From Maylandia zebra (taxonomy: Eukaryota; Chordata; Actinopteri; Cichliformes; Cichlidae): a DNA stretch of 64,000 bases. Positions within the stretch are counted from its first letter, which is position 1. Every line of letters begins with the position of its first letter. The translations under genes and the position numbers were made by a program. Under the pieces are notes generated by a model, which was given only the letters and a program-made list of their open reading frames with translations, ran no database searches and was not told the DNA's origin. The stretch is from the NCBI RefSeq assembly GCF_041146795.1, contig NC_135187.1, forward strand, positions 6,559,556 through 6,623,555, written 5' to 3'. Shown here piece after piece: positions 8,801-19,550 of this stretch.

Positions 8801-11426
8801 GCCCACACCTACGTCCATCCAGGAGGTCAGACGCTTCATCGGCCTGGCCTCATATTACCGCCGGTTTGTGAAAGATTTTGCCTCTATAGCCGAACCCCTG
8901 CACAACCTGACCAAGAAGAATGCACATTTTCAGTGGCATGCTGAGCACCAAGCAGCTTTCGACAAGCTGAAGTGTCGACTCACCTCTGCCCCTGTTCTTG
9001 GCTATCCACTTGACCATGGAGAAATGACACTAGACACTGATGCCAGCGACACTGGCATCGGCGCGGTGCTGTCACAGATGCAACAGGGCGTGGAACGTGT
9101 GCTGGCATATGGCAGTCGTAAGCTATCAAGAACTGAACAAAACTACTGCACCACACGACGTGAACTACTAGCCGTCGTGGATTTCACGTCCCACTTTCGC
9201 CAGTATCTCCTTGGACGGCCTTTCAAAGTGCGCACAGACCACAGCAGTCTACGGTGGCTAACAAAAATGAAAGAGCCAGAGGGACAATTAGCTCGATGGC
9301 TCGAGAAGCTTGCCGAGTACAACTTTGAGATCATCCACCGTCCAGGTCGAGTGCACACCAATGCTGATAGCCTCTCCAGAAGACCCTGTCGCCAGTCTTG
9401 TCCATGCAGAGTGCAGGACCCCCCCAAGCATCTCGGGGGGACCAGTCATCAGGCAGTTCAATGCGAGTTGGACTCTGACACCAGCTCCCTGTTGCTGAGT
9501 CCGGTGAGGGTGGAGGGACAACCGGCTACTACAGCGGTGTGTCTAGTGGGGGTAAGTCATAACACCACCACACCAGAAACAAAGACTTTAGACCAAACTG
9601 CTCTTACAAAGTCAGACATTTTATGTCAAAACACTTCTATCAACACAGACATCTCAGAACAGACAATTCACACTAGAACAGACATATCACACCAGAACAT
9701 GTCCACTAATACACACACTGTAAAGCTGACTGAGAAAGTATATGTGGCTAAAACCCTTGATACTGCTTCTCTGTTTCATGGTTGGACCATGGGGGAGCTG
9801 AGCCAAGCCCAGGACGCTGATGCAGACATTGCACCCATACGCGCCTGGATGGAGGCCAGCAGTGAGCGCCCCCCATGGACTATTGTTTCACCATGCAGCC
9901 CAGCAACTAAGACATACTGGGCTCAATGGAAACGGCTCTACTTCAGAGATGGAGTTCTGGTCCGTCGCTTCTACTGCCTTGACGAGACCCAGTTCTATCC
10001 CCAAATCGTACTGCCACGTAAGCTACAACCAGAAGTGATGGGCCAGATGCACGAAGGGCCAGTGGGTGGACATTTTGGTGTCGAGAGGACTGTGGCCAGA
10101 CTACGAACCCGATTCTATTGGTATCACATGAGGGAAGACGTCGCTCTTTGGTGCCGTACTTGTACCAGCTGTGCATCCAGGGCCCGACCCCAGAAGACAC
10201 CGCAAGCTCCGATGGGAACTGTCCGGGTAGGAGCCCCAATGGAGCGCGTTGCGCTGGACATTATGGGACCACTGAATGAGACAGAGCGCAGAAACCGATA
10301 TGTGCTTGTGATACAAGACTACTTTACAAAGTGGACTGAAGCCTTTCCTATCCCAGATGAACGGGCTGCAACCGTTGCCGAGGTCGTTGCGTCTGAGTGG
10401 GTGTGCCGCTACGGGATACCTCAAGCACTACACAGTGATCAGGGACGCAATTTTGAATCTGATGTGTTCCAAGGGGTGTGCAGTTTGTTTGGCATAGATA
10501 AGACTCATACAACGCCATTCCGACCCCAGTCAGATGGCCAGGTTGAACGTTTCAATGCCACTCTCCAGAAGATCCTGGCCTCCACAGCAGAGCGTTGTCA
10601 TTGGGACTGGGACCTGATGATCCCGTACGCTGTTATGGCCTACAGGGCGACCAAACACAGTGCTACAGGTTTCACCCCGAACTTCATGATGTTTGGCCGA
10701 GAACTGAGTGAGCCAGTGGACCTTGTCGCAGGTCTACCTCCTGATCCAGGCAACCAACCCTCAGTTCCAGAGTATGTGCAGCAAATGCGTGAGCGGCTGG
10801 AGCTGGCCCACCTCATCGCCAGGGAAGCCCTGGGTGAGTCAGTCAAGCGCGCAAAAAGGCAATATGACAAGAACTGTTGCCACACACAGTATAAGACTGG
10901 AGATCCTGTGTGGTATCTCATCAAAGGAACACGTCACGTCAAGAACAAGGTCAGAAAGTTCCTCCCATCGTATGAAGGACCATTCTTTGTCCTGGGACAA
11001 TTGGATGACCTAGTTTATCGGATCCAGAAGAACCCAAGGTCTAAAGTGAAAGTTGTCCACCATGACCAGCTAAAGCATTATCGCTGCCGCGAGCCACTGG
11101 ACAATACCTGGGTCCTTGATCAGGCTCATCAGTGGTCCCCTACAGAGGTCCCACCACCAGCTTTAGAAGATGACCCAGCAGACCGTGATCTGGGTCTGCA
11201 CAGTCTGTTCTCTACTGCAACTGGCAATGGCCCCAGCTCCTCTCAGCCTTCTGTCTCAGTTGCAGCTGATCCCGCTCTGGTTGTGGTTGTCCCATCGTCC
11301 CCTCCCCATGTAGACCATGAGAATGGTGGGGGTGTGGTGGGTGAGCCAGACCACCCAGGCCAGCAGTTTCAGCGACCAACTCGTCGGCGCAGAGCTCCAG
11401 ACCGGTATGGAGTGTGGATCACTTAA
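5814..11426 (+). CDS. Gag-Pol polyprotein of Ty3/gypsy element
   Basis: An uninterrupted 1870-residue frame that would make the particle and copying enzymes of the element. The N-terminal Gag part holds four NPF motifs (residues 19, 50, 84, 122). A CCHC zinc knuckle uses C435, C438, H443 and C448. The aspartic protease has D498-S-G. Reverse transcriptase carries the YLDD active site at 927-930. RNase H follows with TLDTDASDTG near residue 1073. Integrase has an H-H-C-C zinc region around 1413-1453 and catalytic D1482, D1542, E1578 (35 residues between the last two, a DD35E core). A GPY/F-like module (YEGPFF) lies near 1720. No chromodomain was recognised in the proline- and arginine-rich tail. 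Gag and Pol are fused with no stop or frameshift between them. The first ATG 120 bases after the primer site was taken as start. Confidence 0.95.
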   Translation: MAAARHSREKYGLETNYSNPFISLTSVSEGAASIREANRDRAVTKCEHMNPFLCAESCANTHANGECVFAPPDGPARPQFSRTNPFVDAECRSYGRERNTGSSMNYYPAPTPQMKIHYPDSNPFSSAHMDSFVHSTPAQFNAMLNTPMQCMPSSSLNEAISYGEITAQHKPRSKPGKTRCVPRQPLSDSEEDGDTRERVPTLRPGQYDGTTPWKEFLHRFESCAEANYWSEKTMTTQLKFCLVGAAGAIIHRNPRSSKWDYRRLVDELETAYGPSSDHAAAVAVELRQRVRKPGEALHVFRDDIYGKVAVAYGNRAEIEQDSIAVEVFTNGLGDAEIVQKLLERHPATLACAYEIAHRHETTKRAASYVTSAMQQGARNAAERRPRAAVVREKDRDETVAEHAPAASPSPNRFFPHTPSTTPNNHRNFKRSGVRCHNCQGWGHVQKQCPSPHKTTKALTLNSSPWDSPKPTVLHLKCQSQEMSIPMRLYEVEVCAVLDSGARRSVLPLPYYNSIHPDVRPPLQPSVVETLLGVGPGDVPVLGEAQIPVNINNRQVDVDFLVADIAGNEVLLGHPFLTQAEARLDFGKRRIILFGEEVLYYQTEASTKSHAVRIARTVVVEPGQEYMVKGNVHPGAAARGDMMLSPTKGFVEKHKVLIARVLVNAQPSKAVPLRLFNLGNKAVTIKAGSIAGLLQPAEAVEPSMVSPAADSLTSPPVVPLHLQELYAQSSTDLNDYEQLQLKRLLCTYGHVFSTGPADLGRTSLVQHDIITRPGAPVKQNPRRMAGEKQQNADQQIYDSLQSGLAQRSCSSWASPIVMVRKKDGTYRLCIDYRALNDRTITDAYPLPRIQDTLDTLSTARWFSTLDLASGYWQVELTPRARRAAAFCTRTGLFEWNVMPFGLCNAPATFQRLMDRVLAGMQWETCLVYLDDIIVLAKDVSGMLQRLGQVFYRLQQANLKLKPAKCCLFRREVAYLGHVVSEHGVATDPSKVQKVQMWPTPTSIQEVRRFIGLASYYRRFVKDFASIAEPLHNLTKKNAHFQWHAEHQAAFDKLKCRLTSAPVLGYPLDHGEMTLDTDASDTGIGAVLSQMQQGVERVLAYGSRKLSRTEQNYCTTRRELLAVVDFTSHFRQYLLGRPFKVRTDHSSLRWLTKMKEPEGQLARWLEKLAEYNFEIIHRPGRVHTNADSLSRRPCRQSCPCRVQDPPKHLGGTSHQAVQCELDSDTSSLLLSPVRVEGQPATTAVCLVGVSHNTTTPETKTLDQTALTKSDILCQNTSINTDISEQTIHTRTDISHQNMSTNTHTVKLTEKVYVAKTLDTASLFHGWTMGELSQAQDADADIAPIRAWMEASSERPPWTIVSPCSPATKTYWAQWKRLYFRDGVLVRRFYCLDETQFYPQIVLPRKLQPEVMGQMHEGPVGGHFGVERTVARLRTRFYWYHMREDVALWCRTCTSCASRARPQKTPQAPMGTVRVGAPMERVALDIMGPLNETERRNRYVLVIQDYFTKWTEAFPIPDERAATVAEVVASEWVCRYGIPQALHSDQGRNFESDVFQGVCSLFGIDKTHTTPFRPQSDGQVERFNATLQKILASTAERCHWDWDLMIPYAVMAYRATKHSATGFTPNFMMFGRELSEPVDLVAGLPPDPGNQPSVPEYVQQMRERLELAHLIAREALGESVKRAKRQYDKNCCHTQYKTGDPVWYLIKGTRHVKNKVRKFLPSYEGPFFVLGQLDDLVYRIQKNPRSKVKVVHHDQLKHYRCREPLDNTWVLDQAHQWSPTEVPPPALEDDPADRDLGLHSLFSTATGNGPSSSQPSVSVAADPALVVVVPSSPPHVDHENGGGVVGEPDHPGQQFQRPTRRRRAPDRYGVWIT

Positions 11427-11925
11427 CTTGGTTTACCTACCATGGACAGTTCCAAGTAGGACTGAAGATTCGGTTCAAGTTTAAATCGTTTCAGCCTCCT
11501 ATACTGTTAGCTACAATGGTTTAAAAGAGTTATATTTTTTTTTTTCATTGTTCCAGTGTTTACATTTTTTTTAAAAAAGTATCTGAAGGACCTACGGGGT
11601 TATCTACATGCACTTATCCATTTGTATTTGTGCCTTCCTAGATGCTAGGATAAGTTGGTTATTCCCGGTCGCCATGTAATAGTTACAATTGTGTAATTTC
11701 TTTTCTACTTAACAGCACTTGAAATGCTTTATTTTGCACATGTATGTACACCTTACTTGAGCCAACCTCTTTGTCACTGAAGTGCACTCGTTGATACTAT
11801 ACCTCACCTTATAAGCGGTAATGGCTAACACTTTTATCTCCTGTGGGCTCCAAGTGGTAAAGGGGATTGTGTACCAGTTTTATGCATTACAATGCTGGAG
11901 TGGAATTATTGTTTAATTGCCATCC

Positions 11926-11938
11926 AGAGTGGGGGTAG
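11926..11938 (+). other. Polypurine tract before 3' LTR
   Basis: AGAGTGGGGGTAG directly precedes the right LTR, the expected place for plus-strand priming. It is purine-rich but contains two T, so its exact limits are uncertain. Confidence 0.6.
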
Positions 11939-12322
11939 TGTTGCAGGAATTGCTGTCTTGTGTGTGACTGGGTGCAGTAAGGAGTGTATGTAATGTGTGT
12001 GTGAGCATGCGCGTGAAGGAAACGCTGGGAGCGAAAGAGGAAAAAGAGAGTGAGAGAGTGTGTCATGGGTAGAGGGCGACCGGGAGCAGCGTTCTAACGG
12101 GCTACAGGCTATGCAGTGTGTTTCCAAAGTGTGCAGTACTGTTATTAAAGCCTCATCTCTTCAGTACTCTCCGGTGCCTCGGCTGATTTCTGTCTGCCTC
12201 ACTACTCCACAAAAGTGAAGGGAGTTAACCCCGAAGGAGGACAAACTTCGGCCCTGGAGGAAGCATCTCCCCTCGTGTCTCCCGACCACGGTCAGGGGAC
12301 TGACGGCGAGGAATGGTTAACA
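11939..12322 (+). repeat. 3' LTR of the Ty3/gypsy element
   Basis: 384 bp, same length and sequence by eye as 5291-5674. It ends CA and is followed by the duplicated target GATG. Confidence 0.95.
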
Positions 12323-12326
12323 GATG

Positions 12327-13264
12327 GAATTGTTTGCTCGTTTAATTAAAGTGCTTTGCGATTTTTACAGAGTAGTATCATCGGCTCCTGATTCAAACTC
12401 TTACAACATCACAGGCTCTAATATAACGAAGCGAACATGTAGTGCAGCGGTCAACAAAAACTACGGCTACCCAGCCCTCCTCTCTGTCAAAATCAAAACC
12501 AGTGAATGACAGACTGACAACGCCCATTTATGTCACCGCTAGCACCCACGTGACTCCCATAACAACCAAACAAATAAAAAACCCAGTGATCATCAAAATT
12601 CAATACATTCAATTATGGCTCCTACAGGTTAGGTTAGGTAAAGTTACACTGTCATTGTGAGGCAAAGTGCTTTATGTGTGTGCGTGTCATGTACGGCTAT
12701 AAAAGGCCTATAATTAAAGAACAAAGCGGGGTTTGAGTTCGAGTTGCGGCAGACTGTCACTACTTGTAAATGGAACGCAGCCTTCCTACGGCGGACAGCT
12801 AATAACAGGAATCGGACGCGGTCCAGCCAAGTCCACAGCAACCACCATAGCAACCGCCTAGCATGACCTTAAAAACATATTCTGTCTTCATAACTATCAA
12901 AAACGTGAAATGATTTGCAAAGTGTTTAAGTGTTACAGCTGCAGAGAGCTATGGCGGTATCTTTTGAAGCTGTTTACATAGCTAATAATATACGATGTAA
13001 CCATGGAGACAGTCAGTCACGTGAGCTAGCGGTGCATGTTTACTACAGTGAATAAGGTGATTGCGTGCACAGTGTTCACACGCTGTAGGGGGTAAAGACA
13101 TTACTTCAATATTGTTTTATATTGATATATATTTGCCTTCTGTTGACCATCACCTCAGGTTCACCATTACAGTTTCAGCATACAGATGCACACTGTCTAA
13201 ATATGAACACATTCAAAAACTCATGTCTCAGAAATAAGCACAGCTGTTCATGTTTGTCGTTAGA
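12327..13264. other. Intergenic, nothing recognised
   Basis: Host sequence resumes after the retrotransposon. No gene, repeat family or reliable splice pattern was seen. Confidence 0.4.
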
Positions 13265-14496
13265 GTTTTATTTGTAAGAAAATTATGAACTTCATATTGT
13301 GTATCAAATAAAAGAACATTTCACAACTCTGAGTCAACAGAAACAGGTAACAGAAATGTCTCTAATGTAGACATGTACAGTGTAGTGTAAGCATTAAAAG
13401 ATCATAAAGGAAACACTAACATTTATGTGAAACTAATTGTAATAAAAGAAAATGAACAGGTGGTTTATAGATGTAAAAGAAAGAATCTGAAAACAACACT
13501 TTTTTGGTCTAAGTGATCAAAGTAGAAAACAAAACTGATGTTCAAGAACAAACCGTAGCTGCACTAATATTACACATCTCCATTGTTGTGGTGAACAGAC
13601 ATGTTGCTTTTAAAACCACATGCAGTGTGTGACCGTGACTGTTCACTGAGACCATGAACGCCACTTCGCTGAAGCCTTCGCCTTCTTCTTCTTCTTCTAA
13701 ATTGGAAGCAGAAGGAGTACGAGCTGCTTTGATCTACTGAAAGGAAAAAGCAGAACATCTGAGCTGAAACCAGTCAGCTGAAACCATTAAGACAGGAACA
13801 AATTCAATGCAGTGTCTCAGGTGGCTTAGCCTGTTACAACTGTTGATGCAAGCTAAATACGGTTAACACACAGTGTCAGGGAGCTCCAGTGTGGGAACTA
13901 GTGGCTTTAGGTTTGTAGTCATTTAACTTTCATCCATTCATTCATTTAATTCAGGAGGAAGAAATGTCAGGTTGGTGCAGGCTGGTTACATGCATTTGGT
14001 CCCATGCTGTCTTTAACTAAATGACTTGGTTCACTTTATGGCTGGGCTGTATGTGGGGTTATATCATGTTATTTGGGCAGGAGTACCTGTCCCCTGTTAG
14101 ACTTAGAAAGTTTTTCCATAAGTAGAGTTTCTAACTCTTCTAGCTCATCTGTGGCTGACAGCTTTTTGGTGGCTCTTTTTACCCCAAACTGGTTGTGAGT
14201 GTGTAAATAGCCCCACTAGTTCTTTTGGGTTGCAGTTAACTTGGGAGGAAGAGGTAGGTCTGCCATGACTAGATGAATAACAATTATCTGGGATACATAA
14301 ATTTCATAATGCATGCATATATCTCTATAAACCTGGCCTGAGGGCTGCCATTTTTTACATTCAGTTATTTCTTTGTTGAATCTAAATAATGAATGTGTTA
14401 CAGTTAAACTGACACTGGTCAGTGTAAATGGCTCATTGGGACACAGAAACCTTTAAATTAAACCCTATCACCTGATATCGAGTGTCAAACAATATC

Positions 14497-15456
14497 CATC
14501 CATCCATCCATCCATTTTCATCCGCTTTATCCGAGGCCGGGTCGCGGGGGCAGCAGCCTAAGCAAAGAGGCCCAGACCTCCCTCTCCCCAGCCACCTCCT
14601 CCAGCTTATCCGGGGGAATACCAAGGCGTTCCCAGGCCAGCCGAGAGATCTAATCTCTCCAGCGTGTCCTGGGTCTGCCCCGGGGCCTCCTCCCGGTGGG
14701 ACATGCCTCGAACACCTCACCCAGGAGGCGCCCAGGGGGCATCCTTGTCAGATGCCCGAACCACCTCAGCTGACTCCTTTCGATGTGGAGCAGCAGCGGC
14801 TCTACTCTGAGCCCCTCCCGGATGGCCGAACTTCTCACCCTATCTCTAAGGGAGAGGCCAGCCACCCTTCGGAGGAAGCTCATTTCTGCCGCTTGTATCC
14901 GCGATCTCGTTCTTTCGGTCACTACCCACAGCTCGTGGCCATAGGTGAGGGTAGGGACGTAGATCGACCGGTAAATTGAGAGCTTCGCTTTTACACTCAG
15001 CTCCCTCTTCACCACGACGGACCGGTGCAGCGTCCGCATTACTGCAGCTGCAGCCCCAATCCGTCTGTCGATCTCCGGCTCCCTTCTCCCATCACTCGCG
15101 AACAAGACCCCGAGATACTTGAACTCCTCCACTTGGGGCAGGAACTCATCCCCGACCCGGAGTGGGCACTCCACCCTTTTCCGGCTGAGAACCATGGCCT
15201 CAGATTTGGAGGTGCTGATCCTCATTCCCGCTGCTTCACACTCGGCTGCGAACCGCTCCAGTGCGAGCTGGAGGCCCTCACCCGATGAAGCCAACAGAAC
15301 CACATCATCCGCAAAAATCAGAGATGAGATTCTGAGGCCACCAAAGCAAAAGCCCTCCGCCCCTTGGCTGCGCCTAGAAATCCTGTCCATAAAAATTATG
15401 AACAGAACCGGAGACAAAGGGCAGCCCTGGCGGAGCCCATCACCCACCGGGAACGA
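14497..15456 (-). mobile_element. 5'-truncated Rex1/L2-like LINE
   Basis: A 3' fragment of a non-LTR retrotransposon on the minus strand, flanked by a 13-bp duplication GTCAAACAATATC at 14484-14496 and 15457-15469. It ends in a (CCAT)n-type 3' tail at about 14496-14514. The protein starts inside the reverse transcriptase (GLRQGCPLSPVLF), as expected from incomplete reverse transcription. The family is judged from the C-terminal motif LRWFGHLTRMPPGRL and the tail. Confidence 0.85.
14527..15456 (-). pseudogene. LINE reverse transcriptase C-terminal remnant
   Basis: Carries the RT motifs GLRQGCPLSPVLF and FADDVVLLA, then a long C-terminal segment including YGHELWVVTERTR and PTGRRPRGRPRTRWRD. 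After RWRD an in-frame TAG (near 14650) replaces what family members usually have as tyrosine; the same frame then continues (ISRLAWERLGIPPDKL) to TAA at 14527-14529. So it lacks the endonuclease and N-terminal RT and has one internal stop. Confidence 0.85.
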
Positions 15457-15469
15457 GTCAAACAATATC

Positions 15470-16779
15470 AAAGCTGTAAAAGCTGTTTACAGTCAGAATT
15501 TATAAAACTATGATTGTAAATAAATTCAAACAAGTGAGCTTTTCTCTTTGTGCTGAATATCAACACTGTGATTTCTTAGACTGTAAGCTTTACTTCAGCA
15601 CAACCAGTTGTAGAAGCTGCCACTCCAAATGTCTTTTGATAACAAGAAAAAAATATCTTTTCAGTCCATGGCCTGAAGTTCTTCTCCGACATCTTCTGCA
15701 ATCGGCTTTGTCTGCTGGTTTGAAGACAATAAACCACAAAAAAGATGATTTAGTCACTTTGTCTGCGTCATGCAGCTCGAATGTGTCGTGTAACGATGTT
15801 GAATAGCCGTCGTTATCCCTCTGCTGTGTCAGTAGGATTGTACTGTACAGCATCTCATTGATATGTGAGGAATGCTAATGTAAACAGACTTACATCATTA
15901 AAACATAAAGGACAGGAGATATTTAGATATTTTTATATTTATATTACATTTTATAGCTGACGGATATTACTAAATAGATAGAATTTACTAAATAGCTGGA
16001 TGAACATGAAAAATATGTCTATAATAACAAATGACCATGAGAGGCAGTAGAATTAATTCAACTGGACACTCAAAAGATGTCCTTAAATGCTCTTTAAGTG
16101 GCAGAACAGATGAACAAACAGTTAATTGCTTACTTGAGATGAAATCTGCTCAGCTACTTTGAAAACAGTTTCTAACTGGTTCCTCCTTTAACAGGATGAC
16201 TGCTCAGGGGTAAGGCCATCATGCAATCCAGCAACCTTTATGGTTCTGCTTTGATTCACCAGGAACTATTAGGGAAACCTTCCAGCGCCTCCTGTGAAAG
16301 ACACAGGCATAAACACACAAACATTTATTAACATGTTCCACAGTCTTACAGTTTGATTTTCTCATTCTGTGGACAACAACGTACATGGATGCAGGTTTAT
16401 TGTTAACTTTTGTAAGGTTTATTTAGTGAACATATCCAGCTGCAGCTCCACTGTGATCCTGAGCTGGATAAGCACTTAAGAAAATGTGTCAATAAATGGA
16501 CAAACATCAACTTACTATATTTATCCAAACAGACTGGACCAATAATGCTTCACTGAGTTAGAGACTTTAATGTCTCTTCTATGTAAGAATGTCTCGTGCT
16601 GATATACCTGCAAACTTGACAACAAAGGTTTTTCAGACTGCATGTAGCTGTCCTCTATGTCAGCTCACACATTTACATTCATGTCACACTTATTTCTGCT
16701 TTCCCATTTTATAATTATTACTTACATTTTGATTAGATACCTTGAGTTTGTAAATGATCAGATTACATAATTGGAATAC
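15470..16779. other. AT-rich stretch, no gene supported
   Basis: Two overlapping short frames near 15510-15853 resemble nothing known. One acceptor-like site on the minus strand near 16290 is mentioned under the candidate transcript. Confidence 0.35.
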
Positions 16780-16885
16780 AATGTATCCAATTCAGGGTTG
16801 CGGGAGGATGAAGCCTATCCCAGCTGATACAGGACAAAGACAGGCTGCCAGTTATCGCAGGGCTAACACGATATGTGTAACAGAA
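16780..16885 (+). repeat. Fish interspersed repeat fragment
   Basis: Contains 'tccaattcagggttgcggg', 'gaagcctatcccagctg' and 'cagttatcgcagggctaaca', phrases of a repeat found throughout fish genomes and related to the pieces at 170-275 and 4755-4866. Confidence 0.65.
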
Positions 16886-19333
16886 AATCCACTTAAATGT
16901 TTGATATTTCTTATAATAATCATAATTATGACTATTATTTAAAGGTTTCTTTATAAATACATTTTGATTTTTTATAACCTCTAAAATATAAACCTGAGCT
17001 GTTTCAGATTCTGACCTCTGACCTCACTGCAGCTCCCTCTTGGAAGTACGTCTGCTTCTTGTCTACCCCCAGTGTTGACCGCCTGCCCTTGATATCACGT
17101 ACTGTACCTGAGGAACAAAAAAGGACAAACACTTGCCTTCATTTAAGAAGTACATTCATACAGAGGTAATCTATGGAAACACACTAGTTCACCCTTTGGG
17201 AGGAATCAGTTCCTGTGAAACATTTCTGTATATGAACATCATGTGGAGAATGAATGAAATGAGTTCTTCAGGTGACTCAGCAGTCCCACACTGACAAATG
17301 AAATCAAGTTAAACTATTAAGCATATTTGCTCTTCTGAAATCTGTGTTAAACAACAACAAACATAAATTAGTAACAAAAATACAGCTGAGTAGAGGCTTT
17401 ACAAACCACCAGCAGCCATAATGCTAAATTTTAATCTTCAAATGTTTCTGAGCCGTCTTGAACCTACTTTTAACACATTAAAGTCCCACAGTCAATGCAG
17501 CCTGACTCAATCCTAGATGTTCAGCACACAGAGACACAGAGGTACTGTTTAAAGTTTACAGAGTCTGGCAGTCTTTGCATGATGTCCACGTCACTGTAAG
17601 TTTCTAGCTGACTCTCAGGTGTGACAGGTGTGTCAGCAGGAAAGAGTAATAATAACCTGCATCCTGAGGTTTGTCATGCAGGATTAAAGGAGCCAGGCTT
17701 TGTTCACACAGCTGGGATTGTATTTTACACTGACCCTGGGTCAGTATAAGTATCATACAGTTTAAACGAAGCACTGAAACGTGCACATATTTATTATAGA
17801 TGCACTGAAGCTAATCGAGATATTTGCTGTCAGTCTGTGGCTGCGATTAAACACTTTACTGGAAACTTTATTAACTAGTAACTTCATCAGTCATGACAGA
17901 AGCTAATATTTCTGTGCTAACATCGTTTAACCAGTAACAGCTTTACTCCAATATAAGCTAACGTTTACACCGTAACTTTAAGCTAGCACCATAAAGACGG
18001 TAAAACACGTAATAATATCTACAAATGCATCTTAAAGCTGTTATATTAGCACTCTGTGTATTACTAAGATAACCACATTAACATTACTGACACTCGCTGA
18101 CTTTTAATAGTCATTCTATAAATGCTGTCCGTTTAAATGGTCTTACCTGTACACACTGCATATCCACCGGATTCCAGCCAGAGTGGATTCTGGAGTCTTC
18201 CACGCTCCTGTTAGTGATCCTCCATCTGGATGGATGAGAACAACCTTCTGAACAATCTAGCAGGAGATGGCCCATATCTATGGGACTGATTTGTGCTAAT
18301 AACGCCCATTGTATGGACTGATAACAGCCGAAGCGGGTGAATAAAGTCACCCAGTAGCTAGCTGTGCCATTACCCAGCATACATCACTCCCTCCATAAAT
18401 GCAATAAACGATACAAAAGTATCGTTCTACCTGTTTTTCAGGTAGTTGTTTACATTATATAATTTATTGTGTTCTGTATACATCACTACAATGTGATTTG
18501 GAAAATGTCTAAATATACCGACAACAGGCACTTCCGCGGCAATCTCTTCAATCGGAGGACCCTTCACGTCAATTCCCGACGCGAGAGGGGTACCCTGCGC
18601 GTCCATAAGTGAAGCAGTATGGCAAGCCATACGTTAACGGAGATTTGCCGTGTTGTGGCGTTAACGTCATTTCAACGAGATTAACACTAACAGCACTAGT
18701 GGAAACACAACGAATATGAATGTGCACTTGGACCAAACCAAATCGTGAAATGAAGAGGGGGCGGGGCCAAAGGCTGACTGGAATTATTATTTGTTGCCAA
18801 AAACAGAACTAAATTAATGCCAGGAAACAAAAATGGTTATAAGTAACTTGTGAATTAAACTTTATTTTATGGTGATTTTTGTTTAAAAAAAAAGACTAAT
18901 TGACTGTTTTTATAATTTTTCCCCCTTAGGGCGCCCCTCGCCACACATGTTGATTTAAAATTAATACCAATCACTCCACTGAGAAACTTAACGAGGTTTT
19001 ATCCACTGGAGGGAGCCCTGGACCATAACGATTCAGTGAAACTCGGTGAAAACATATTTATGTATTGTAAACGTATTCCCCATCAGTCACACAAAATCAG
19101 ATTTTAAAATTTGTTTTTGTGCTTTTAAAGACACGGTCATAGACCTCATAGACTCCAGGGGAAATTTGTACTAAACAACTAAACAGTGAAAATTAAAAGA
19201 AAATAAATAAATGAAACAATGTCTATCCAGCATAACACGAACTACACCTGTCATAACATAAAAAATAATAAAGACCAGATGAAACTAACCTTAAACCTTC
19301 CCTTCATCATTCATGGTTCATATGAAGAAATTT

Positions 19334-19418
19334 ACTTTCAGTTTCGTTGATAACCCTAAAGGGTGCGTTTACCCCAGATTTAAGTGACGTTTACTCTCAG
19401 AGTAAATTCCTATTGGCT
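19334..19418 (+). promoter_or_regulatory. Class I promoter: ISRE-like and X2/Y-like boxes
   Basis: ACTTTCAGTTTCG at 19334-19346 is, on the other strand, GAAACTGAAAGT, an IRF/ISRE type site. TGACGT at 19385-19390 resembles an X2 box and ATTGG at 19412-19416 a Y box (NF-Y), about 20 bases apart. Known MHC class I promoters place an ISRE upstream of an SXY module in this order, about 100-200 bases before the start codon. A convincing S or X1 box was not identified. Confidence 0.55.
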
Positions 19419-19550
19419 CAGATGGAGCCCAGTGGTGACGCACCTGCTGGTTCGCCTCCTTTTCTCCCATTTTGTCTTTGATACTTGAGCTAGAAACGCA
19501 GAGGCGCTTTTTCTGGACAAGCGAATACAAAAAGTCTGTCAAAGGTTTGG

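Larger units (their letters stand above)
5291..12322 (+). mobile_element. Complete Ty3/gypsy LTR retrotransposon
   Basis: A 7032-bp element with two 384-bp LTRs that begin TG and end CA. The host bases GATG occur at 5287-5290 and again at 12323-12326, consistent with a 4-bp target-site duplication (an adjacent shared A makes 5 bp possible). A primer-binding site follows the left LTR and a purine-rich tract precedes the right one. One long frame encodes Gag, protease, reverse transcriptase, RNase H and integrase in that order, the Ty3/gypsy arrangement. No envelope frame was seen. By eye the LTRs are identical over all 384 bases, so the copy looks recent. Confidence 0.95.
13265..18630 (-). ncRNA. 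Candidate minus-strand spliced transcript, divergent from class I
   Basis: Read on the minus strand there is a plausible 5' region near 18140-18630 ending in the strong donor ACAG|GTAAGACC (18140s). Acceptor-like CAG sites lie near 17110 (GTTCCTCAG), 16290 (TTTCACAG) and 13740 (CCTTTCAG), and an AATAAA (minus) near 13270. A 67-codon frame at 18427-18630 resembles no known protein. A head-to-head start with the class I gene about 0.9 kb away is possible. Exon joins were not proven, and the Rex1-like insertion lies inside one would-be intron. Confidence 0.22.

Noticed and set aside
13570-13758. Arginine-rich short frame (eight R in a row)
   Set aside because: It is the reverse reading of a CTT microsatellite; no homology or context supports a protein.
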